Of a stretch of 64,000 nt of DNA, positions 53,936-64,000 are shown in pieces. Each line of letters begins with the position of its first letter. Position 1 is the first letter of the stretch. Both the position numbers and the translations under genes were made by a program. The notes beneath the pieces were generated by a model. The model was not told where the DNA came from and did no database searches. It saw nothing but the letters and a program-made list of their open reading frames with translations. Origin of the DNA: Pyrocephalus nanus (Eukaryota; Chordata; Aves; Passeriformes; Tyrannidae); contig CM076262.1 in NCBI GenBank assembly GCA_038380795.1, positions 69,956,629 to 70,020,628 of the forward strand, written 5' to 3'.

Positions 53936-54492
53936 CTTACCTAAACCTTTTCTTGAATTTGTAGCTAATGGTAGCGGGTGGCTGGGTCTCTTTTCCGCAG
54001 GCTCCTGTTGGTGTGATCTTTAAAACAGCCGAAGCTTTTGAGTTTCTCCGGACTGGCTCTGATGAGCTTCAATAAAATAAAGCTTGAGGGAGTTGAGGGT
54101 TGGACATCTGGAGTCCTAAATTTATGGTCCGTGCTCGAGTAACCAGAAGATGCAGAGAGGATTAACAAAGACATTTACAGCCCGCGAGTTGGAGACTTGT
54201 CTCGGGAAGAATGATTAGAGGACCAGTGAATGCAGACCAAATTAGCCTATAAAGGGTAGAATACTAATTAAACGAAGAGAGCTGTGTAACTTAGAAACAA
54301 TAAACGTCAATTTATTTGTTTGCTGAAGTGTATAAACATGTGAAAAGTCTTGAAAAGGGCACACGTGGCTGGAATGATTCGCCACTTGTCTCCGGCCAGA
54401 ATAAAGTAATGCCTGGCTCACTAACGCTTAAAAGGTAATGTTGGAGGGTTTCATTTCTTCCCAAGGATTTTTGGTGACATTATATCCCTGCC

Positions 54493-54795
54493 AGCGTGAT
54501 GGAGAGAGACTTCAGGGTTTGCAGAGACAGGACAAGGAGAGACAGCTTTGGAGTAGAGAGTTGGTTTAGACTGGATATAAGGAATAAATACTTCCCTGGG
54601 AGGGTGGGAAGGCCCTGGCACAGGTTGCCCAGAGAAGCTGTGGCTGCCCCATCCCTGGAAGTGTCCAAGGCCAGGTTGGATGGGGCTTGGAGCAACCTGG
54701 GATAATGTGGAAGGTGTCCCTGCCCATGGCAGGGGGGGTTGGAGCTGGATGGTCTTTGAAGGCCCCCTCCCAAACTGTTCTACCATGCTATTATC
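54493..54795 (+). mobile_element. CR1 LINE 3' fragment
   Basis: This sense CR1 copy has the GATGGAGAGAGACTTCAGGG block, AGGCCCTGGCACAGGTTGCC, GCCAGGTTGGATGGGGCTTG and a 3' end near TGTTCTACCATGCTATT. It is very like the copies at 0.2-0.76 and 45.1-45.5 kb. Confidence 0.9.
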
Positions 54796-56010
54796 TTTGC
54801 CTTTAATTAAAAAAAGTAAAGTTAGGAATTTTCTGGAGGATGAGCAACAAGACTCAAAGTTTGACAAGGGTTTGCTGATACTAGGAATTACCTTCTCTGA
54901 ACTGTCCATGCCCCAAATCACATCCCATTCCAGATCAATATCCAAACCTTAAACGGTTTGGGCTGTCTCTTGTTCTCCTTTTTCATCCATCAAAGCAAAC
55001 TCAGTCCTGTTTTTAAATTATTTGGTATGTTAGTATTCTCATCATGCAGCAGACTTGTTGATCTCTTGCAATCACCACTCACTTGGCTGCCAGCTGAGTA
55101 GCTGGTTGGAAGGTGACAACCCACCTTCAAAATAGACAAAATGAAATATTTATTCCCCCGAGTTACACGAATGCTGTATAATTTATAAGCAGTTTGTTGC
55201 TAAAGTTTTGCTGGCGTTCAAAGCCAGTTGAGTAAAATCCTTGTTATGTTGTCACAGTCTTTTATAGGTCATTAGAGGTCAGGTTTTGCCAGGAGGAGCT
55301 GTTGGGTTCTCACTCCAAAACGTGAACAGTGTGAAAATGTGGGTGGTGAAGAGCAGCAACTTAAAAGGAAAATTTAAATATTTAACAAAAAGAAAGAAGT
55401 GCCAAACCCCTGAGTAGAGAGGAAGTGCTGGCAAACTACTGAGCCTTCACCTGGCTAATAAAAATTGATGCATAATCAGTCATTTCAGTTTTATATGGAG
55501 AAGCTGGTTTTTTTTCTTTATTTATTTTCATATAATTCCTACCCCCTCCTAGGCTTTGCTCCTTTGGAAAATTTAAATAAGAGCTGCAGGGACGAGCTGA
55601 AAATCACTACAATTGCCATTTTCAAGGAAAAAAACACCTCTAAACATTATATAGGCTAATTAATTTTTCTCAATTAAGAAGATCTGGTATCCTGAGAGGC
55701 AAAGCTCGTGAGGCAGAACAGAGACTTGGGATGATGATAGGAGGAGTTTTGTGGGTTTTTTTAACTTTTAGATCATTTGTTCTGATTATTACCCCTTATT
55801 ACTGAGCCTTTCAACCCCTTGTGATGTCCCACCCTTAAGGGGAAGGGAGCACCCAAGGTTTGTAAATGCCTGTGGTCAAAAGGAACGACAAAAAGGTGAG
55901 AGGGTCCACAAAAAACTCACTGAATTTTATTAGTAAATTACACACCTGCCTTGGAAATTGGTGTGAGTCCCTGACATACGATGTAAGCACATGGCAGTTG
56001 GGTTTGGATA

Positions 56011-56177
56011 AAGGGGTAAGAAAAAAAGGAAGGGAGGAAGAAAGAGATGAATTAAAGAGGGAGAGAGAGAGAGAGGAGGAAAGAGATAAAGATGGAAAGG
56101 AAAGAAAGAGAAAAAGAAAGAAAAGGAAAGAAAAAGACAGCAAGAAAGAAAAGAAAGAAAGAGGAAAGAAAGATAAA
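56011..56177 (+). repeat. Polypurine (GAAA/GGAA) tract
   Basis: About 165 bases contain almost only A and G on the plus strand, with GA, GAAA and AAGAAAGG units. The complementary strand is polypyrimidine. A Lys/Arg/Glu-rich open frame through it is a by-product of composition. Confidence 0.9.
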
Positions 56178-58393
56178 GCTCCTTATCTCCTGGAATTCTA
56201 CCCCTCTGTGGGCTTAGGTTGACCAAAAGATCAGTCCCAGTCTATCAGCTTTAAAACACTGTTTAAAGTCTTACATTAGAGTGTGAAAGTAAGTCAGAGA
56301 CCTCACAGCCTCTAAATTACTGAAATTAAAGTGAACACCACAGTGACATTTCACCTGAAGTTTGTTTTTTTTCTGGTCCGGCAGCAGTTACTTGGAGCAT
56401 GCTTAGTTCTGGGACCTGAATTGCAGCATTAGCACCTCTGTGCTAATTTTAATTAACTGTCCCTCACACAGGATAAACACTGAATGGTTTGTGGCTGAAC
56501 TGCTGCTTGGCCCCAGAACCCCATCTGAATGTGGTTTGGGTGGTTTCTAGGTGTGCTGCAGCTCTCTTGGAGATAAAGAGGATGGGTATGTTAATAGAGC
56601 TGCCAGTCTACTGCCTTTCAGTGTATTTAATCCTAATTGTCTAAGGCCAAAGCAGAGAGAAGGACCCAGGCAGTTAAACAGGCAGTGTGTTCTTTGGGGA
56701 TGCAATAGAGGAGAAGTTTGGTTTTTTCACAGCACAATAAATTACTTCTGTCACTTCACTGAACAGGGGGAGAGGCTTGTGGATGAGTGAGGAAGATTAT
56801 ATAATTCTGAGGCCTGAACTCTGAACTGTATAATCTTAAACTCATTAAAATATCTTATCCAACCAGTCAGACTGGGAGCACAACAGAGAGATCGAGGGGG
56901 GGAATTTAAAACAGCAGCGATTGCTGCTTTGCATATGCTTATCTGAACATTAACCCTTTGCCTTCCCACATTCTCTTCCAGGGGTAGAAGCTGAAAGAAG
57001 GGGGGAGATTTTCATTTATCATGTTTTTAAACAGGGATCTGGGTAAGTTTTTCCAGGTGCCCCCGGGGGGGATGCCTGTGGAAAGTATTTCAGTAAAGAA
57101 CTCATTTAAATGAGGAACTGTCCTTTGCTTTATAGCCACTTTTTAATGGAGAATAGGACAGATCCCCTGCTCCCTCATGGAGAAAATACTGCAGAGTCAA
57201 TGCAAGGTATTATCAGAAGGAGAGGAAGGCTGAAACCAGAGTCTGAGCCTACACTGTGCGGCTGTAGAGATGTCTTGAACTCAAGATTTTCAGTCTAGAA
57301 GGTGTCCCTCCTGGTTTCTCAGGGGGTGAAAGTCCACACTACAGGACTATTTCACTAACACTCTTTTGCCCACTTCTGTAGAGAGATCAAGCAATGAAGA
57401 AACCAATCACTTCTGGCTTTCACCATTTTGCACACATGGGTAGTGAGTGCCAGCTGGAAGAATAATGCCAGAGGGAAGTTTAGGATGTACTGGTATACAA
57501 ATACATTCATATGCAGTCTCTCTCTGATGGATAAAATAGCTATTTGTCTCTTGGTATCTAAAGCTATTGACTCTGCCACAATTCAGATTTCCCCACAACA
57601 GCATAATTAGATGAAGCCCCAGAGTGTTAACAGGGGGAGGTGAGTTTGGCTGAAGCAGCTGGCAGAGATCATATCAACTTCTGCCTCTTCCCAAAGCCAC
57701 CTGCATCCTGCTGTTGGCTGTGACATGAAGTTTGTCCCTCAGCAGTTGTTTATTCTTGTAATACAACTGCCCGGAGTAGGCAAGCAAATAATCTTGTGTG
57801 GAATCATACAACCGGGACTCAGGAATCTGAAACTGCTCACACAAGATTCATCAGCGGCAGGGGAGGGCAGGCCAGCAGCTGGGACTTGCAGAAGACAGTC
57901 CCCAGCACTGGAATGCTGAGGTGCAGTGAGGATCATCACACCCGCACAGCACAGCAGCCCCCGAGGGCATCGTGGCAGGAAAAGGTCACAGGGCAAGTTC
58001 AGGGAGATTGTCTGGTCTGGTCTGGTCTGGGAGCTCAGGATGGTGTGAGGAAAGGGCAGGGCAGAGCTGATGGCAGGGCTGGAAAATGCTGGCAGAATCC
58101 CTGGCCAGCCTGAGCGGGGAGGGATACCAAGGGGCGAGGCAGAACGTGAGAAAAGCCAGTGTTCCTGCTGTCTCTTGTAGCATGTTTTACAATTATTATC
58201 CTTTTATCTCTTTCTTCACTGTCAGATTGCATCCCTGATACTTTTTCAGCTCGTGGAGCCTTAGGGCTTTTTGTACAAATTTTCTGTTCCAAGACCCCTT
58301 TTTTTCTGAATGTGATCCTGATTTCTGTTTATTACCTTAAATAATAATGCCATAAACCTCTCCCTCTTGACCTGTGTTTGTCTGCCTTTCCAG

Positions 58394-58721
58394 TTACGCT
58401 CCAAGCCGGTGCCTGAGGGCTCTGCCTGTCTCAGCAGCCGGAGCAGGAGCAGGCAGACCCGTTTGGCAAGTGTGACCCTGCCTGTCAGCTGTGCTTTGGA
58501 CATCCCCGGGGAGACAGCTGAGAAGACCTTGGGAAAAAAAAAACAAAAAAACCCGAAGTTGGGCGGGTCCGGGGCAGAAAAATCAGTGAAGGAGGAACTT
58601 AGTCATAAGAATTACAACCACACCAAGGTAATCATCAGCTTCGTTAGGAGTGGCCTCAAACGAACTGGGAACCGGCAGCAGGAAAAGACGACTGCAGGGC
58701 AAGAGAAGTGGTGCAATCCAG
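58394..58721 (+). other. Exon-like interval, possible STYK1 noncoding 5' exon
   Basis: The interval is bounded by a good acceptor (GTCTGCCTTTCCAG) and a strong donor (CCAG followed by GTAAGTGAG). It is richer in CpG than its surroundings (CCGGTGCCTGAG, GGCGGGTCCGGGGC). It is open in one frame, but the reading is unlike any family I know. A 5'UTR exon of STYK1 or an unrelated transcript would fit; chance splice sites are also possible. Confidence 0.3.
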
Positions 58722-58849
58722 GTAAGTGAGAGAAAACGCTTCTGGAGGAGCAGTTAATGAATATTTAATTTTTTTTTGAAAAGGCTTTCAGTAGCGTGAA
58801 TGTGACCCGAATTAGAATATAGCTGTACCACGAAGTCTAGATGTCTGTG

Positions 58850-58902
58850 TATATATGTGTATACTCGCTATATTTGTGTATATCTGTATGTATATATGTT
58901 GA
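58850..58902. repeat. TA/TG-rich microsatellite
   Basis: Imperfect alternating TATGTGTATA-type sequence runs for about 50 bases just right of the exon-like interval. Confidence 0.65.
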
Positions 58903-61900
58903 AGTTACTTATGAATTTCTCTGATCATGATGGTATTGGGGTTTGAGGAAAAAAAATAAGAGAGGTATGTCCCCTACACGCAGGTGGATTTGAACAAAAT
59001 AGCTTATAGGCACTTTTTAAACAGGAAGGAATTAACAAAGTAATTAAGGTTCGTATAAAATTAGTCTCAGTTCACTGAAACAGTGCAGGGTGATGCTATG
59101 CATGTGTGGATAAATATGTTCACTGTTTGGTTAATTAATACATGCCTAGGGCTGAATTCAGAACTAATTACCATTTTCCTTCCATCACTGTTGCTTGATT
59201 GTGAGGCAGTGAACTCTAATCCAAAGTGGGGCAGATATCTACGCATTTTCCTGTGTTTACCTGTTTGCACGAGCTACTGATTAGATTATAAACAAAACCC
59301 ATGTTAAATCCACCCAGAAACATCCAAAACTTGGGAAACTGTGAAGCTGAAGCTGTGTACAAAGCTTCAGGAGGCCGTGAATTTATGAAAGCAGATTAAT
59401 CTTCCATTTCTTAAGCCATTAAACAGCAATGTGATGTTATGCAATATTTTTATCACACAGCAAGTTTTTTTTTACAACACATGTGTGCATGGTCCTTTGG
59501 AAACAACTCCTTTATTATTATATTTTGTCACAGTTATTCAGAATATCAGTATTGAGTCTATGTTAGGGTTTGGTACAGGCTTAGTACCAGCAGCTCCCAG
59601 CAAAATCAGGGTTCAGTCTGTAAGGAGACATTTTCAAAAGTAATGTATGATTTTTACTTCACAAAAGGAAGCAATGGGTAAAACTGTGCTGTTGGGAGTT
59701 TGGCCTCTAGAGTTTTCCTATCCTAAACTCTAAGGGCTTCAGGTTAATTTTTTTTTTTAAATGTTATTATTATTTTAACTTATTTGGCAGATTACCTTTG
59801 AGCAATTACTTTCTGTGGTCTTAATTCAGGGGCAGTGTGATGAAGATGAATATTAATTTTTCAGAAATCACAACAGGCCGTGTATGCATTAGGAAAAAAC
59901 CACATTTTTGTCTTAATCACCATTCAGGTTCTGGACCATTCCTGTACTTAGAATTCCTTACGAGGCACAAATAAATTAAGTTTTGTGAGATGATCTGAGC
60001 TTTTGTGCTGTACTGAAAAGGAGCCAAGTTGGCCCTAAGTAATCCACCTGCTCCGGTGGCAGCATGGACCTCGTTATTTGCTGTTTTCTCTGAGGTCTAG
60101 CTCTTTACAAGTGGTCAGCCTAATTTTCTTTCACTCCCGTGATAGGCTTCAGCAGCAGCTGGCCTGGGTTTGATGTTGGAGTTCTGCTTCTAATTTTGGA
60201 CCAAGTGAAAACCTTGTGTCACTGGAGGTGATTTTTGAAACACTTTGTTTTCTTACAGGGTGTTACAGCTCCCAGCTGTTTTAGACATGAGTTAGACAAC
60301 TAAACCTTTAAAGCCGAGTGGTGCAACCAGTACAGCAAGCCACATTTTTGTAATCCTTGGTCACAAGGAGAGAGGTGACCCTGGTGTTTTATAATCTGGG
60401 TTGAGTGGTCAGAATTTCCCATTTTTTCCATTTTTTCAAACACAGCTGAAGGTGCTGCTTGGCAACCCCCAGATGCCTTGCAGTGAGAGATGAGATGGCT
60501 CCACGGGCCAGGGAAACCTTGCAAAGGTCTCATGATCTGCCAGGCTGTTGGAAACAGCCCCTCAGCTCTTGTGAAGGCAGAAGAGACCACAGAACATGCG
60601 CTCTAACAAATGCACAGCTTTTTGCATCGAGCAGAAACCCGTCAGACTTGTTTTTTATTTGTTTTGGATGCTGCTTTTAGTAAAAGGGGGACATGGCAAG
60701 GGAAGAAAACCCCTGTTTCTCTCTGTTTGCTTTTCCGTGGTGCTTTTCTTCTCCCTCTTCCCTCCCATTCAGTGCCCACACGTGCTGGTTCCTGGAATTC
60801 CCTTCCAGCCAGGAGGACACTGCAACTTGTTCAGAGCAGTTGCCCGAGCCTTGACTGGTGCCCACGTTCAAAGGTCATGTGAAAGAGGAGGAAAACAATA
60901 AAATGAGATAATAAACAGTGACTGGAAAAGCAGGGGAGCAAGGTTCTGCCACTGCAAGAAATTAAGTAGAAGGCACTGTGATTAAAGGGTTTATTTTTGT
61001 CTTTTGTCAGTCAGGCTATGTGCTGGAGTGAAGTGGGGAACTGCTCAGCTGTTCCTTAGTTATATTCCACTTGGTCCTCACGATTTTTTAGTGCATGGAA
61101 AACAAGTGTGAGAATACTTTTATAATAACGTGGTGTGCAGTTCAGGTAGGATAGGGGGTCTGGAGAAACAACTGCATCACTTCCATATCAGCTCACAGCA
61201 CATTTTAAACGAAGATCCAAGCGAGTCTTGGCCTTTATTTTTGTCACATTACATTAACCTGCTGTTTCTCTGGACAGAGTAGCTAACAAAGCACAGGGAT
61301 TTACACATTTGCACTGATGGGGGGAGCTGCTCTTAGTTCACAGGACAGACATGTTCAGTGGCAAAACTGTCTTATTTACAGTGATCATGTACAGCTCATC
61401 TTCCTGAGCGTGGCAGGAGCCAGCAGGAGGCAGTTTCTGCAAGTGCAGCATTCCAGCTTTCTGTTCCCATTTATTCCATGGACATGGAAGACGATATTTC
61501 TTTTTCTTCTGAGCCTTCACCACAGTGTTTGTGGCTCGGGCTTCTTAACTCTCAGTCCTGGCACTTTAAATAGCATAAATTGAGCCTGATGAGGATTTTA
61601 AGGCCGTAAAACGTGAGAGAAAATAGATTATTTTAGGGCAAATCATCTTTCTGATCCGGTGAAGGCTTCTGCCAGTGCTAAGGGGACAGTTTACATGTGG
61701 GGATGAGTGACAAGGGCCTCAAAAAATCACAGTGAGGCTTGTGCTGGCACACAGTGCCTGTGGATCCGTGTGGGAGTGGTTTCACAGTGCAGCTTTAGAT
61801 GAATTAGCCATTTACCACCACTAAAAGGGCAGGAAACCACCATGGCAAAAGAAACAGGGAATTTTTCCTGCTGGGCTTGGTGGTTTGGATCAGTTTACCG

Positions 61901-62074
61901 TATTATCAGTTGCACAGCTGGGAGCAAAACAAGGAGTGAGAAGAAAACAGAGGGAAGAGAAAATCCCTTCTTTTTGGCCTTGGTGAGCACTTAATTCAGC
62001 TCAGCAGCATTCACCTTCAATATTTGGGCTTCCTGAGCTGGTTTAAGCAGCCCCCACAACTGGAAATGTTAAAA

Positions 62075-62182
62075 ACCACATGTGGCTGTGGCACTTGAGG
62101 ACATGGTGGTGGTGCTGGGTTGACTGTGGGACTTGGTGACCTGAAAGGTCTTTTCCAGCCTTAATGATTCTGTGATTCTGTG
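62075..62182 (+). mobile_element. CR1 LINE 3' terminus
   Basis: GGCACTTGAGGACATGGTGG, then GGTGACCTGAAAGGTCTTTT, then CCAGCCTTAATGATTCTGTG with a second ATTCTGTG. This is a textbook sense CR1 3' end with the 8-bp terminal repeat. Confidence 0.88.
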
Positions 62183-63531
62183 AACTCCAGGGAGTGGAAT
62201 TCAGTGTATGTAAAAGAATACAAAAAAAACCCCAGTGGAACCAACTGGCACTTACTTGAAATTGCACCAGTTCTCTAATGCAAAGTCTGAATTTGAACCT
62301 TTTTGAGGTGTTTCTGTCCCCTTGATGCTGGCTTGGTAGTGGCAAACTTTCTTCATATAATAAAATAAGTAACTGAGCACTGTCAATGTGTTTCCTGCTA
62401 TGTGTTAGTTCCACATAACTTTCATGTGTCCCCTACTGCAAAAAATATTAAATGTATAACAGGAGTTCTGTGCATTTTCTGAGCTATAATGGATTTCTGA
62501 GTTACAATTCTTGTTGTGAGGATAGGGATGTAAGAACTGCAGTAATCTTACTGTTAGACAAGTAATCTGCAGAAAAAAACCTATATGTGAGAATTCATTT
62601 CGCCTAAAAGCAGCACTGAAAGGCACGTCAGAATTGTCTTGTTGAGTACAAATTCTTTTCCTGCTTCCTGAGCTCTGCAAGAGGATGGGACACATGGAGT
62701 TGTGGAAATGGGTTTCTCTAATCAAACTTGGAGCTTGGACTGTTTATGACTCAGATTATACCACATGATTGCTGGCTAATGGTCCTAAAGTCTGTTTCTC
62801 TGTGCCTGTTCAGATGTGTCTTTCTTGCCTCTGTGCATGTGAGAGTGAAAGAATTTGTGTGTAAGTGTGTGTATGTTATAGGTTGAGACCAGGTGAATGT
62901 GCTGGCACATCAATCCAACCCAATTAAATAAAAAAAAAAAAGGAAACAGACTTTTTGTGCTACCTGAAAGCACAGATATATTCCATTTTCCTCTATCCAA
63001 TTCCTCTGTTGTGCAACTGATACAGCATAATTTCACTTGTTAATTTTAAGCATGAGAACAAGCTCTGTCTAATGTTCCATCACCGAATTCCATCAAACCA
63101 ATGCCACACATTATTATTAACATTTGCCATTGAGGTTAATTTCCTCAGACTCATAGCCCAAAATAATTACTTGCAGGAGAAGTCACAATGCCTGTGAAAT
63201 GTTCTAGAGGATACTGTGTGTGAAGCTGGTTTAAGTAAGTCTTAAACTTTTGGCAGTGTTTATAAGAAGCAGTGACTACATGTGCATGCCTTGCCTTTCT
63301 GTCAGCCATCAAACTACTCACTGCACTGATTTTTGCAATTTAGAAATAGTAGTCCAGGTCCTCTGCTGGTCAGTGCAGCACCACAGAGACTGTTCCTGTC
63401 ACCACTTCAGTGCTCAGTAAAGATTATTAGAATTAGTGTAGGGGTGGAAAGCTGCATATCCAGTTCACTTATTGCTTGATAATCATCCTTTCTCCTAATA
63501 AATTCTGTTACTGTTCCTTGTCTCTGTGCAG

Positions 63532-63636
63532 GAGGCAGAGGTTGGAGGCCTCTTTGCTGGTAGCTGAACATGGCAGGGGGTGTGAAGAGGTTCACACGAG
63601 TGCTCCTGGAATGCAGCAGCAATGACAAGCTGTGTG
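63532..63636 (+). CDS. STYK1: STYK1 (NOK) first coding exon, partial gene
   Basis: STYK1 is a single-pass membrane, receptor-like kinase-fold protein. Only its N-terminal exon is in the window. The acceptor CTCTGTGCAG ends at 63531, the ATG is at 63570 and the donor GTAAGA begins at 63637, giving 22 codons plus one base. An in-frame TAG at 63561 fixes this as the first Met. The peptide reads MAGGVKRFTRVLLECSSNDK then LC. The RxLLECSxxDKLC core matches the N-terminus of mammalian STYK1, and the split codon starting with G fits the Val that follows there. The downstream exons with the transmembrane and kinase segments lie beyond the right edge. STYK1 is the known neighbour of YBX3, in the same orientation, which supports the call. 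Confidence 0.78.
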
Positions 63637-64000
63637 GTAAGATTCCCAGGTTCCTTCATCATTATAAAGCTTATCAATAGTTTGATAAATAAAGCTTATT
63701 GAGCTTTATAACAGTAAAGCTTTCACATGCTGAGCAGGAAGTCCAGCTTTGCTAAAATGTGGACCAAGCCCTTTGCCCCTCCTCCACCTGCATCCCAGCC
63801 CAGGCAGAAAGTTGGGATTGAGCTTTCCTTATGTTTAAGGGGAGAAGCTTTTAGGGGGATGCAGCCTTTGTGGCAGGATTAAACTCACATAATTTTAGCC
63901 ATTTTAGAGAATTTCTACTTTGAGTGAGACATGCCATAGTCATCAAAGGTTCCCTGTAGCTTCCCAAAGGGCCAGTTTTGGGAAATTCTGATTTTATGAC
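63637..64000 (+). other. STYK1: STYK1 intron (5' part)
   Basis: Sequence right of the GTAAGA donor shows no second STYK1 exon before the window ends. There is only a short direct repeat of TTATAAAGCTTA-like strings near 63662-63720. Confidence 0.65.

Larger units (their letters stand above)
53936..63531. other. Region between SYCE3 island and STYK1 first coding exon
   Basis: No further protein gene was recognised. It holds CR1 fragments, a long polypurine tract and one exon-like interval at 58394-58721. If STYK1 transcription begins in the CpG island, this stretch is STYK1 5'UTR intron; otherwise it is intergenic. Confidence 0.55.

Noticed and set aside
55866..56222. Lys/Arg/Glu-rich 118-codon frame
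   Set aside because: It is a translation of the polypurine tract.

Overview
The window is ordinary nuclear DNA of an amniote, almost certainly a bird. The evidence is small exons separated by kilobase introns with GT/AG borders, a low overall gene density, CpG islands at gene starts, and about a dozen 3' fragments of CR1 (chicken repeat 1) LINEs, which are the dominant avian interspersed repeat. The species cannot be told from the sequence. I found no prokaryotic, plasmid or viral system, no tRNA or rRNA gene and no CRISPR-like array.

Four protein-coding genes are supported. (1) PACSIN2, + strand: nine coding exons from 6495 to 16725, covering everything except the first coding exon, which lies upstream of the window. 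It is an F-BAR protein with three NPF motifs and a C-terminal SH3 domain. (2) YBX3 (CSDA/DbpA), + strand: complete, with eight coding exons from 29463 to 46257 encoding 300 residues. It starts in a CpG island and ends in a separate 3'UTR exon with a poly(A) signal near 47187. (3) SYCE3, - strand: complete, two coding exons (52152-52044 and 51090-50930) encoding an 89-residue synaptonemal-complex central-element protein. (4) STYK1, + strand: only the first coding exon (ATG at 63570, donor at 63637); the rest lies beyond the right edge.

Layout. 1-6494 is PACSIN2 intron. 6495-17400 holds the PACSIN2 exons and 3'UTR. 17.4-28.2 kb is intergenic with scattered CR1 pieces. 28.26-29.28 kb holds an inverted CR1 pair and then a CpG-rich minisatellite running into the YBX3 promoter. 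29.3-47.2 kb is YBX3. 47.2-50.9 kb is intergenic. 50.9-53.6 kb is SYCE3 with a strong CpG island that may be a two-way promoter. 53.7-63.5 kb is intergenic or STYK1 5' region. 63.53 kb onward is STYK1.

The genes do not form a pathway: membrane remodelling, RNA/DNA binding, meiosis and a receptor-like pseudokinase. The gene order is informative, however. YBX3 and STYK1 are neighbours on human 12p13, whereas PACSIN2 and SYCE3 are on human 22q13, so this window mixes the two human segments and places SYCE3 between YBX3 and STYK1. Other points of interest are the YBX3 gene lacking a recognisable copy of the long alternative exon known in mammals, a minisatellite with an exact 40-bp tandem duplication at the YBX3 promoter, a second 32-bp minisatellite in the SYCE3 island, and weak GTTGGT donors plus NAGNAG acceptors on one exon of each of PACSIN2 and YBX3.
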